Assembly: GCA_014529385.2 (NCBI GenBank)
Contig: CM043966.1
Span: 102,435,087 to 102,499,086, forward strand
Direction: 5' to 3'
Source: Adiantum capillus-veneris
Taxonomy: Eukaryota; Streptophyta; Polypodiopsida; Polypodiales; Pteridaceae
DNA length: 64,000 nt
In this document: positions 53,096 through 62,900 of the stretch, one piece after another
How positions within the stretch are numbered: the stretch's first letter is position 1
How the letters are laid out: every line of letters begins with the position of its first letter
The notes under the pieces: model-generated
The model's database searches: none
What the model saw: only the letters and a program-made list of their open reading frames with translations
What the model was told of the DNA's origin: nothing
Position numbers and translations under genes: made by a program

Positions 53096-53380
53096 ACACA
53101 GTCACGGCGCTCAAAAACTCACTTTGATTAATAATTGAATCCCCTTAGGTTACAAAACTTTGGCTTATATACCTCAGCCTTGGAGGTGAGAACATCTCTA
53201 ATTATTTACATCAACAGGTGAAATTACTTCGGGATTACAAGCTGGAAACTCAATTGAGTCCCGTTACTTAATGAATGGCTCAAATCAAAATTAATGTCGG
53301 AAAGACATTTATTACAATCAATGGTTACAAAATGATGGGTGTGAGCAAAAATGCGGGTGTGATCCTCTGCTGGCTCAACA
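52439..53380 (-). repeat. E5 3' LTR
   Basis: 942 bp; on the minus strand TGTTGAGCC to CCTTAACA. TATATAAG at 53164-53171 is a promoter candidate. Contains (CT)n at 53064-53093. Related to the E2 LTR. Confidence 0.88.
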
Positions 53381-53393
53381 CTCCCCCCCCTCC
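53381..53393 (-). other. E5 3' polypurine tract
   Basis: GGAGGGGGGGGAG on the minus strand, directly before TGTTGAG of the LTR. Confidence 0.88.
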
Positions 53394-53430
53394 GCGTTCA
53401 TGTCGTCCCTGACATGACTTTTAGGCTTGA

Positions 53431-55764
53431 TCAATAGAGTCCTATCATCTTGAGCATCTGCAAATGTGATTCGTAGCGTAGGTTGCCGATGGTCAAGGTT
53501 GGGCCGAATATTTTTCTTTCGTGAGTGAAAAAGCCGGTGTAGAAAGCTTCTTCGAATGTTTGCATGTGGAAGCTAGGCAAAAACATAATTCTTTGGTACA
53601 AGAGATGTAACACCTTTGGTGATGGTTGCAATGAAAGATCATACATCATATCCGTCACTGTGTCGGCCGTCGATAGTAGACTCGAGGTCGTGGCTTTATC
53701 TGGCGCGAACACTTCAATGCATGCTAAGAGAGTCCTGCAGATTTTCTTTAGCATCTGACACGAAAGGTCAGGAGAGCCAGTAAAGAGTTTGATGGTGCAC
53801 GTTAGGGTTTTCACCATGTAGGCTTTACCTATTCTCTCTCCTGCCTTTGGTCCTGGCATCCTTGGATAATTAAGCCAATTTGGCTTCTTTTCTACAATCC
53901 TGCCATGCTCTTTCCAGCTTCTGACTCTTGGCACCGGGCAGAAGGTTGCATCCTCCCGAATCTCCTTTGGAGCCTCTACCAAGTAGATGATGTAGGCTGG
54001 GTATTTGTTCAGCCAACCTTTCCTCCATCTAGGTTGAGAATCTACAATCTTCTTTGATTGTTCATCCTTTGTGATGTCGCCTTCGTAAAGAGCGACATAC
54101 TGCTCCTCCTCTATTCTCTTTTTCGTCTTTATCACTTCAAATTTCATCAGAGGGAAAGGCAGGCTGGGTTGCATCCACTCTTCATGGAGCACTTTTGTGT
54201 CTAAACCTTGAAGTCTAATGGAGATGAGGAGTCTCCTTTCCCATTCCATTTCCGCCTTGGCACTTTCCTCTGTTGACTTTTCTATTTGGTCCTGGAGCCT
54301 TTGTTCTTCTTCTTCAGAGATTCCTGAAGTTGAGGCCACTTCTTGAACTGGGGCTGGATCTTCAATTGTGGTTGCCTCTCCAGTTTCTGGTAGCTCTATG
54401 GCTGCTCCCCCTGCTTCTTCTTGTGGTGTCTCTGTTTCTCTTCTTTGTTGCTCTTGGAGGTCTTGGAGTTGTTTGCGGAGGGCCTCATTTTCTGTCCTTA
54501 GTGTTTGGTTTTCTGATGTGAGCCTCTCCTCTGCAGCCAATGATCCCTCCGCCATGTGCAATCTTTGCACTTGCTCTAACCTCAGCTCTCTTTGCAAACT
54601 TCTGACCTGCTCTTCCAGAGCTGGTACGAGGGCTCCCTCTTGTTCTGTTCCTGCTCTGCTAGCTCTAGGGGTGGTCCTGAGTCTCATGATTGTCCTTTCT
54701 TGAAGTTCGACTCTTTCCCTTAGCTCAATGAGCTCATCCTTGGCTGCCTCCAGCTCATCTTCTATTCGCTCCTTTGCTTCCTGTGAACTTGTTACCTCTC
54801 TTGAAGCTTCGGCTAGTTGGAGTATCAAGCCGTCTCTCTCGTTTTCTGCGTCGTAGAGTGATGCTTTATGACTTTCAGATTCATTCATAGCATTCTCTAA
54901 CTTCTTCTGCAACTCTGCTTCCTTTTGTTTTGCTGTCTCAAGTGCTACTTCCTTTGCTCTGGATCTTTCTTTAATCTTGCTGAGCAGTTCATGCACCATG
55001 TGCATGTCTTTTTCATCTTCATCTGTCAACTTGACAGCTCTTTCTGCCACCACCTCCAATGGCTTCGGCTCGTCCATTTTCTCTTTACTCTCCATTGTAC
55101 CCTTTGTCTTTTCCTTCGTCCCTTTCCGATCATCTTGTTTTCGTAGGGATATCCCATAAACTGCCTCCAGGGCCTCCTCTTCACTGTATCCGATCGCTAC
55201 CAGATCCTCATAATCATCTTTCTTTTGCTGAACTGGGTCTATCTCCTTTTCCTTGGTCCCGGCCTCCGGTTTTTCCATAATTTCTGTTTCCAATTCTATT
55301 GTGGTTTCCTCCACAATAATTTCCATCTTCTTCGGGCTTGGTACAACAGTAAAAGAGGGCTGATTGTCCTCAGTCATCTTGGCTTTCCCTTTGTTTGCTT
55401 GCCCGTCTTTCTCTTGAGGTTCAGTAGACTCATCTACTTTCTTCTTCCCCTTGTCGTCCTTTTGCAGCTTAGCTTTTAAAAGCTGTACTTCCTCTTCAGT
55501 ATAAGGCTCGACAGGTTGCTGTTCCAGTATGGCCTCCGACTCCTCATAAGCTCTAATATATTGATCATATTGATCAACATGTGGCCTGGCTGAGCTGGTT
55601 CCGACTTTACTGGGGTCCGGCACCCACATTTCTTCAAAGTCCCCCTTTAGAGCTCGTTCCGCTCTAAACTGCTCCACCAGCCTTTCCATTCTTGCGGCTT
55701 TTTGACTTTTGGTTTGCTTGGGATCGGCCTTCTTCTTCACTTTCTTCTTGAGCGGCTCGTCCAC
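53431..55764 (-). CDS. E5 ORF3, coiled-coil and C-terminal part
   Basis: 777 codons, in the same frame as 55888-56688; one TAG separates them. Begins with basic clusters (KKKVKKKADPK), then an acidic linker, a long coiled coil at about 245-465 (ELIELRERVELQERTIMRLR; ENQTLRTENEALRKQLQ), and a C-terminal globular domain with RIMFLPSFHMQTFEEAF. E3 has the same order before its LTR, so this is an element gene, not a host gene. No membrane span or signal peptide. Role unknown; basic clusters allow nuclear localisation. Confidence 0.8.
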   Translation of the reverse strand: MDEPLKKKVKKKADPKQTKSQKAARMERLVEQFRAERALKGDFEEMWVPDPSKVGTSSARPHVDQYDQYIRAYEESEAILEQQPVEPYTEEEVQLLKAKLQKDDKGKKKVDESTEPQEKDGQANKGKAKMTEDNQPSFTVVPSPKKMEIIVEETTIELETEIMEKPEAGTKEKEIDPVQQKKDDYEDLVAIGYSEEEALEAVYGISLRKQDDRKGTKEKTKGTMESKEKMDEPKPLEVVAERAVKLTDEDEKDMHMVHELLSKIKERSRAKEVALETAKQKEAELQKKLENAMNESESHKASLYDAENERDGLILQLAEASREVTSSQEAKERIEDELEAAKDELIELRERVELQERTIMRLRTTPRASRAGTEQEGALVPALEEQVRSLQRELRLEQVQRLHMAEGSLAAEERLTSENQTLRTENEALRKQLQDLQEQQRRETETPQEEAGGAAIELPETGEATTIEDPAPVQEVASTSGISEEEEQRLQDQIEKSTEESAKAEMEWERRLLISIRLQGLDTKVLHEEWMQPSLPFPLMKFEVIKTKKRIEEEQYVALYEGDITKDEQSKKIVDSQPRWRKGWLNKYPAYIIYLVEAPKEIREDATFCPVPRVRSWKEHGRIVEKKPNWLNYPRMPGPKAGERIGKAYMVKTLTCTIKLFTGSPDLSCQMLKKICRTLLACIEVFAPDKATTSSLLSTADTVTDMMYDLSLQPSPKVLHLLYQRIMFLPSFHMQTFEEAFYTGFFTHERKIFGPTLTIGNLRYESHLQMLKMIGLY

Positions 55765-55887
55765 GGCCTCCTCAGGTTCTGAAACTATTTCTAGTTTTCG
55801 GCGTGCTCTTGTGGACGCCCTCTTGGATACTTCTTGCTGTTCTTCCTCCTCATCGGCTTCTCTAAGCCACTCATTCTGGGAGGGAAT

Positions 55888-56688
55888 CTATGGCCCTTGA
55901 TCCCTAGCTCCAATAGCTTCATAAGCTATTCTTGTTAGGATTTCTCCTCCTCCTATGTACTTTGGCTTCTGGTTGTGCATGGCGATTACTTGCTCGTGGA
56001 TGTATTGAGCATAATTCACCTCTTTTGGCACGTTGCTCTTCAGTGCCCATGTGATGGTTGTCGCAATGGCATGGGGTGGTGTAGTATACTTCTGCGGTCT
56101 TTTACTGCACACATGGAAAAATTGGTTGTATAATCGACAAAGGGTTGCCGCTCGTTGATCTGCCATATCTCCGTAGGTTGTATTTTGTTTCTTTGATCCA
56201 TAGACCTCTATGGCCTCCCTTCTTTCTCTGACAAAACTCCCTTTGTTGTGCAGCTTCAGTGCATCTGCAATGAGCTGTGGAGTGATCTGTACTTCAACTG
56301 TTTCTCCATCCATGGCTGTCAACGTGGCTTTCCCATCCTTCTGAATGGATGTTGCCAACTCATACACTCTTCTTGTGTCTACACCTGATGGTCTCGAGGT
56401 GAAGAACCTGTGTAAGTCAGCCTTTTCCAGGTATCTGCTTATGTTCTCTGATCTGCTATAATCCACTAATTCTCGTGGGATCATAGGTACATCGACCGAT
56501 TGCCCTTGAGGATCTCTGAAAGTCCCCTGGTAGATCTTTATTCCCTCTTTTTCTAGTATTGCTTCCTCCACCCAAGTCTTGGTTGGCTTGAGGGTTTCTG
56601 TTGGAATATCAAAAGGTTCTGCCTCTGCAAGAGCATCCTTGATGGTTGGTCTTTTTCTCTTAGTTGCCGATGACTTAGCGGAATCCAT
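55888..56688 (-). CDS. E5 ORF3, N-terminal domain
   Basis: 266 codons from an ATG at 56688. KRKRPTIKDA near the start looks like a nuclear signal. Conserved with E3: MDGETVEVQITP near 127, PQKYTTPPHAIATTITWAL near 195, GGGEILTRIAYEAIG near 248. The layout recalls the 'putative plant transposon protein' domain of Athila-type elements; this is family inference from memory. It stops at TAG 55888-55890, but the frame continues in 53431-55764. Confidence 0.75.
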   Translation of the reverse strand: MDSAKSSATKRKRPTIKDALAEAEPFDIPTETLKPTKTWVEEAILEKEGIKIYQGTFRDPQGQSVDVPMIPRELVDYSRSENISRYLEKADLHRFFTSRPSGVDTRRVYELATSIQKDGKATLTAMDGETVEVQITPQLIADALKLHNKGSFVRERREAIEVYGSKKQNTTYGDMADQRAATLCRLYNQFFHVCSKRPQKYTTPPHAIATTITWALKSNVPKEVNYAQYIHEQVIAMHNQKPKYIGGGEILTRIAYEAIGARDQGP

Positions 56689-56856
56689 GGATCCTGTAAC
56701 TCCAATTTCAGAAGTTAGCGTCTTTTTAGTTTTGAAAGCTGAAATGAAGCTTTTAACTATTCAAATGACTTGAAAATTGAAACATGAGCTATTCAGGGCC
56801 TAAGGATGCAATGTAGGTGAAAAAATATGCAAACTGGGCTCAAAAACATGCTTGAG

Positions 56857-57863
56857 ACATCATACGCGTATGATGTCTTTTGTCTCAGAATGACTTCATA
56901 TTGGTTGTGCTTGTAGCTGATAGTGTATACATGAGTATCATATGCTTGGATTTGAGTTTGGATTCCATTCGGTCAAGTTTTGGCCAATTTACTCCAGTTC
57001 AGGCTCTTGGCAAAATTTTGAAAGGGAAATGGATTTTATGATCCAAATTGGGTAAGACTTGGTGGATTACCTTCAAATGGCATGTAGAACACTTCTGTTT
57101 GGTGGTTGAAGCCCTTAGATGCCAAAATCACATAGTGAGACATCATACGCGTATGATGTCTTTTGGTGCATTTTTGGACCAATTTTCTCTATAAGCTTGG
57201 TTTTGGCTTTAGATAGGCTTATTCAGTGGATTTATCAAGTTTGGATAGAATTTGGACTAAAAATGGCTCTGGAGACATCATACGCGTATGATGTCTTTTT
57301 CATCAATTTTTCATGGGATTGGTTCTGTGGACTCTCCATATGCTAGTGAAAGATTGTTTATACTCAAATCTTGGTTTGGACTTGAATATGTTGGATTTGG
57401 GACAAAAATAGGCTTTGTATGAAGGATTTTCTCTTAATTGGGCTAATGGGGTGATCCACTTGACCAAATGGTTCCAAACTTCATATGTAGCATGTATTAG
57501 ATATATATAATGGATGTATGATGACAAATGAGCATTTTTGGCTCTGTAAGTGCAAATAGACATTATACGCGTATGATGTCTTTTGTGTCAAAATGGTGCT
57601 TTTTGGTTCCAGATAGCTTGTAGATGTGTTAATCAACAATCCTACAAAGTTTCAATGAGTTTGGAGTTATTTTGACAAAATTAGGACCAAAAATCAATTT
57701 TATGGCCTACTTTGCGTCTTTTTGGTTTTCCTTGGGTTTTCTAACTCCAATTCTCATGATACTTGGTTCATAGGATGTGATTAACATGTGGAATGAGGCT
57801 ATGCACTCAAATGTTGAAATGAATGTGAAAATCATGCTGTGAGACATCATACGCGTATGATGT
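56857..57863. repeat. Palindrome array of E5: ACAT-CATA-CGCG-TATG-ATGT
   Basis: Dyads at 56857-56876, 57140-57159, 57275-57294, 57560-57579 and 57844-57863. Four are perfect ACATCATACGCGTATGATGT; the fourth (57560) has one arm change. All are followed by CT and preceded by AG, giving 24-bp symmetry. Start-to-start spacing is 283, 135, 285 and 284 bp. All five keep the CGCG core. Confidence 0.95.
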
Positions 57864-59330
57864 CTTTTCTTGAAATGTTGGTCTTTTTGTGCAAAGAATG
57901 CTTTGTGCTAGTGCCCTAAGCCCTGCTAACTAGTTTTCAACTTAAAAAGTCATCAGTTTAGCTAAAAAGCCCCCTTATAGGCATTTCAGTCTCCGAAGTC
58001 GTCTTTTTGCCTTGGAGTTGAATTTCTTCAACTTTTCTTCTTGAGAGTTGCATTTCCAGCTCATTGGATATGTTGTGAAGCCACCTATTCGGTTGAACTT
58101 GACTTTGGCTCCCCGTTCTCCATCTTTCTCCATTTGGTTGCCCGAAAGCGTCTTTTTCACCATCGGTAAGTGAATCAGCTTTCTTTTGGGTTTTGCTTGC
58201 AAACATAAGTCATCCATGTATATTTGAAGCTGCTTGTGAAGTTTCATGTCATTTGGTCGTCAATTTTAGCCGTTATGCCAAAATGACGCTTTGTGTGTCC
58301 GCAGCCAAATCGGTTGTTCCGACCTACTTTTGGTGATCCAAACCCGGAGATACTCCATGGCTGCATTGCCCTCGATGTTGTTAAGCTTCCTGAGAAGTTT
58401 TGTGTCGTTCCGACAACTTTTTTCTGTTTGCCTCTTGCAGGCTCTGTTGACCTAGGGTTTTTCCAGTCGTTCTTTCTCGAGCTTTGAGTGCTAGAAACTC
58501 ATCTTCTATGTTAGAGTAACCCACCTCTAAGTTCTTGCAAGGTTTGGTTAGGCGGTTGTGCCCCTACCTAGCGTTCTTCCCCATTCCCCGTCTGCTCTTG
58601 TTTCTTGGTTTTGGTGAGTTTTCGCGACAAAAGTTAACGATAAGCATCAAAAGCTTATGGCAACGAATCTACCTCTCATGTCTGGTGTCCTCTGAGCTCT
58701 CGTAGCAGTCGTAGAAGGCGATAGAAGGCCGGATGCTCCTTTGTGCTCTTTGCTCTCTCCAAGAAGGTAATAGTGGAAATGAGCTTGATAGTGAAGTGAA
58801 AAATACTTAACTTCGGGCTTCCCGGATCACTTGTTACCAAATTTGACATGTGCTCCTATCTCGTCGTGAAATGCACTTTAGGATTTGAAATTCCTCAATT
58901 TGGACTCCGTTTGACCTGTTTCTGAGAAATCTGTCCACTTTGCCAAAATTCTGTCATTTCGGGCTTTCCGCAACTTTTTCAGAATTGTACCCAATTTTTA
59001 TCCTGGGTTGCCCTTGTCATGAGGATCATCACCGTCTATTCTTTTCTTTTTTCCGATCTCATTTCACCTGCTTTTTTATTTTTCTTTTACTTTTATTAAG
59101 AAAATTCATAAAAAATAAAGGAAAATAGCAAATTGAAGCCAAAAAATTCCAAACATACATGATAAATAGCTGGTAACCCTGTGTATATGAATATACACTT
59201 CTTTGTGATTTCTGGACTTGGATTACCACTTTTTTCCACTTTTTAGCTCCAAAAACACTCTTATTTAGTGATATTTACACATATAGAGACCCAAATTCAT
59301 CATTTGATCTCTTCTTGTTGCAAAACAAGG

Positions 59331-59339
59331 TATATAAGG
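59331..59339 (-). promoter_or_regulatory. Possible internal promoter of E5
   Basis: On the plus strand CCTTATATA precedes this window position range as AAGGTATATAAGG; the TATATA core is symmetric. It lies about 130 bp after the internal polypurine tract in element orientation, as in E3. Weak evidence. Confidence 0.3.
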
Positions 59340-59467
59340 GCATAAGTATTATCAATATCCGCAATCAAACATAAAAAATTGCAAAATCATGTAAGACACT
59401 GCCCTTGTAATATAATTTTTGTTTTTCTTTGTTTTTTCCGCTTGTAGCTGCTTTGTAGCTCTGTATA

Positions 59468-59482
59468 CCTCCCCCCCTCCTA
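59468..59482 (-). other. E5 internal polypurine tract
   Basis: TAGGAGGGGGGGAGG on the minus strand, about 460 bp after the end of pol. It resembles E5's own 3' tract (GGAGGGGGGGGAG) and not that of E3, which has its own matched pair. Confidence 0.7.
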
Positions 59483-59939
59483 GTCTGAGTCCTCCCGGAC
59501 GACTATGAAGTGTCTGTGGGTGAAGCATTGTAGTTGTTTTGGTCATAAGTTCCCAATGTAATTGTAGAGCGATGATACAACAGTCTTTCCAATAAAGCTG
59601 CTCTTTGTTTGATTGAAGGATTGGTGGTCGGGTTTTGGGTTGGTTTTGGCACTTCGGTAGTAGAATCAGTAGATGGATTCTTCATTACCTTGTTGTCTTT
59701 TTTCACAATCCAAATCTGCCTCCGCTTTGCTTGTGCTTGCCACAAACTCTTTGCGACCCAAACCTGCTTTGTTCTGTGTGTTGATTTCCTCGCCTTGAAA
59801 TACCTAGGAGTTTCCGTTGATTGTATTGAAGTGAGTTCCTTTTACAAATCTTTGGGATCCAAATTTGCTGCTGTAGCTTTGTGCCGTCATGAACTTCTTT
59901 GGAATCCAGATCTGTTTCACTGTCCTTGATTGTCGGGGA

Positions 59940-62900
59940 TCACTCTGTTGTCTGGTATTGAAGACTCTGTTTGTGTTTTCTGGCATCACCTTTTTTGGTC
60001 TCCATACCAACGTTGACTCCGTTTTTATCCCAAGGTTGAGCTGTTATATTATTGCTTGTCTTCCTTATCCAATGTTGAGAGTTCCTCGTCGACGAGCAAT
60101 TCAGTTGTGTAGAAACTTTTGGTTGCCATTGCTTCTTCTTTTTCTCTGGTTGTTGTTTGCCCTTGTCCGTGGATTCTTCCTTTGGAGTTGGCTCTGCTCC
60201 TTTGGTAAACTTAACTGATTGACTTTCACCTTCGTATTTGATAAGCACTGATTTAGAACTCCAGTCAATCATTGCATTGTATTGCTTCTGCCATGGTTGT
60301 CCTAGCAATAATGGATGTTGTGTAGCTTGGTCTTCAACCACGTAAAACATATGAGGATACACATATTGGTTAATCTGTATATGTAAAACTGTGCATCCGA
60401 CAGTTTTGATTGAATTCTCAGAGTAACTCTTTAACTCTTGCTTGGCAGTTTGTAGTTTAGTGTCATTTGTCAATTGTCTATACAAACTGAGTGAAAGTAG
60501 GTTAGCTTGAGCTCCTGAATCCAATAGTGCTCTGGCTTTGATTTGGTTGGTCCCTACTTTGCATTCAATGATGGGTTCTTCTTTGTCATTCCCCATTTCT
60601 GTTATACTGACTGCGTTTATTCGTATTGCTCCTTCATTGCGCTGTTTCTGACGCAGTAGTCTTCTTTTCTCCATTCTTTCCTTCGCCTCAGCTTGCGCTT
60701 CCTCTACAATCTTTTTCTTTTTTTGGACATGCAGCTTTTCTTGATGTATTTTGAGAAGCATGTCTTGGGTTAGCGGCAAAAGATACTTTTTCACTCTGCA
60801 TCCACTAATCCAATTGGGCATTTCTTCTCCGTCCAATGTAGCAAGCTTGACGGCTCCACTTGGTGATAGATCTTTAATCACCAGAGGTCCCATCCCTCGC
60901 TTTTTAAGCTTTTTAGCATGCTGTTTCAGAGTGTAAACTAGGACATAGTCCCCAACTTTAAACTCTTTAGTCCGCACATGCTTATCAAAAAATTCCTTTT
61001 GTCGCCTTTTTTGAGCGTAGATGGAAGCTACTGCTTTTAGGCGAAGCTCATCTAGCTTTTCCAGGTCATCTAATCTATCAGAGAGCTCGTGCCCTGTCCA
61101 CTCTAGATCCTTAGCCACCCTTAAGGTTGAAATCAAGAATTCTATTGGCAAGATAGCATTTAGCCCAAAAACCATGTTATATGGGGTCGTTCCTATTGAT
61201 GTTTTATATGCTACCCTATATGCCCATAATGTTGAATGTAACTTTTGGTCCCAGTCAGTTCTCGACTCAGATACAATCTTCGTGAGGACCGTGCATATGG
61301 TTTTGTTTGTTGCTTCAGCTTGTCCGTTTGCTTGTGGATGATACGGGGCTGATTTCCTATGGATTACCATGAATTCATCTAGAAGGATCTCTATCACTTC
61401 ATTTATGAAATGTGTGCCTCGATCACTCACAATTTCTATTGGCAATCCATATCGTACAAAGACGTATTCATACAGAAATTGTGCCGTGGTCCTGGCATCT
61501 GCTTTTTGAGTTGCCTTTGCTTCGACCCACTTTGTTAGATAGTCTGTAGCCACAATGATGTATTGTGGATGAGTCTTATATGCAGGAGGTGAAATGGGTC
61601 CGACATAATCAATCCCCCATTTTGCAAAAGCCCTTGTCCCCATCATTGGTCTAAGCGGCATATCATCTCTTTTAAGTGGTACTTTGGTCCGCTGACAGTC
61701 ATCACACCTTTTAACGTATTCCTCAGCGTCCATATGTAATGTTGGCCACCATATTCCTGCGGCTAAGACAATTTTTGTTGTCTTATCACCTGAGAAATGG
61801 CCTCCACCTACTCCTCCATGAGCTTGCTCTAGGATTATCACATACTCAAACTCTGATGCGCAAATCCTAAGTTGGTTGTCTTTACCTCTCTTATAGAGTT
61901 GATCTCCTATTAAAGCGTAATCTCTAGCTTTTGTCTCTACAGATTTCTGACGAGCTTTTGACGTTCCTTCTGGGAAAGTTCTATTTGTGAGATATTCAAC
62001 AATATACTGACTCCATTCTGGAGCGATCATTATCTGATATAACGTTGAATACTCGGCTGGCGGTTTTGATGAACATACAATACATACAGTGACATATTCA
62101 TGTACGCTTTCTTTCATTCCTGGCCAATAGACTCCCAATTGTAACAAATTCCTATATGTGTTCCTTCTTGAACAATGAAATGCACATTCCTGAACATGTG
62201 CTTCGCACAGATATATACTATATTCCTCAGGATTGATGCATAGTCGTAAAACATGATCATTTCCCAATTGATACAACCTTCCTGCAATCAATTGAAGATT
62301 CTTGGATTGCTGAATAGCAATATGTTTCAGGTTGTATTCTCTTCTATCGAACTCTCCTCCATAGGTTAATAGGTTAACGACATTTTGAGACCACCTCGGT
62401 ATCATTTCTATGTTGAACAAGTACGCGTCTGGCATGTCGTCGTCTACTCCTATAGGGTCTTCTCCATTCGTCAATCGCGAAAGATGGTCAGCTCTAAGAT
62501 GTGTTTTTCCTTTCTTTACTACTACCGTGAAGTCGAATTCCAGTAAGATAATGAACCATCTCACTATTCTCCCGGTATTGCATGGTTTATTCACTAGGTA
62601 GAGCAAGGCTTGGTGATCCGTAAAAAACACAAACTTGTTGGCTAGAAGATAATGCCGAAATTTCTTCACATCATATATCATTCCTAATCCCTCTCGCTCT
62701 GTTGTGGTGTAATTCTTCTCTGCATGGTTGAGCTGTCGACAGGCGTAACAGATAGGAAAATCCATGTTTCCTTCTTCTGGCTGAGCCAGAATGCATCCTA
62801 TTGCATATGCCGAAGCATCTATGTGCACATGGAATATCTTCTCCCAATCTGGTGATTTCAAGACTGGAGCAGTAATGAGTGCCTCTTTCAATTTCTTGAA

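Larger units (their letters stand above)
56689..59467 (-). other. E5 long non-coding region
   Basis: About 2.8 kb between pol and ORF3 with no convincing gene. Contains five palindromes (56857-57863), a 23-bp exact copy of the RT active-site coding sequence (58203-58225) and a TATA-like site (59331-59339). Decayed tandem-repeat texture (recurring GAGTTTGGA and TTTTGACAAAATTAGG-like words). Confidence 0.7.

Noticed and set aside
53431-55764. Large coiled-coil ORF as a possible host gene
   Set aside because: E3 carries the same gene in the same place before its LTR, and the frame extends into the ORF3 N-domain.
17355-57863. Palindromes as CGCG-box sites for CAMTA-type host factors
   Set aside because: E2 and E5 cores (ACGCGT) fit the VCGCGB box but E3's TCGCGA does not, and the box does not explain the 20-bp symmetry.
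59609-60218. Plus-strand ORFs of about 105-109 aa
   Set aside because: Antisense to the PR2 tail and non-coding part of E5; hydrophobic, low-complexity shadows.
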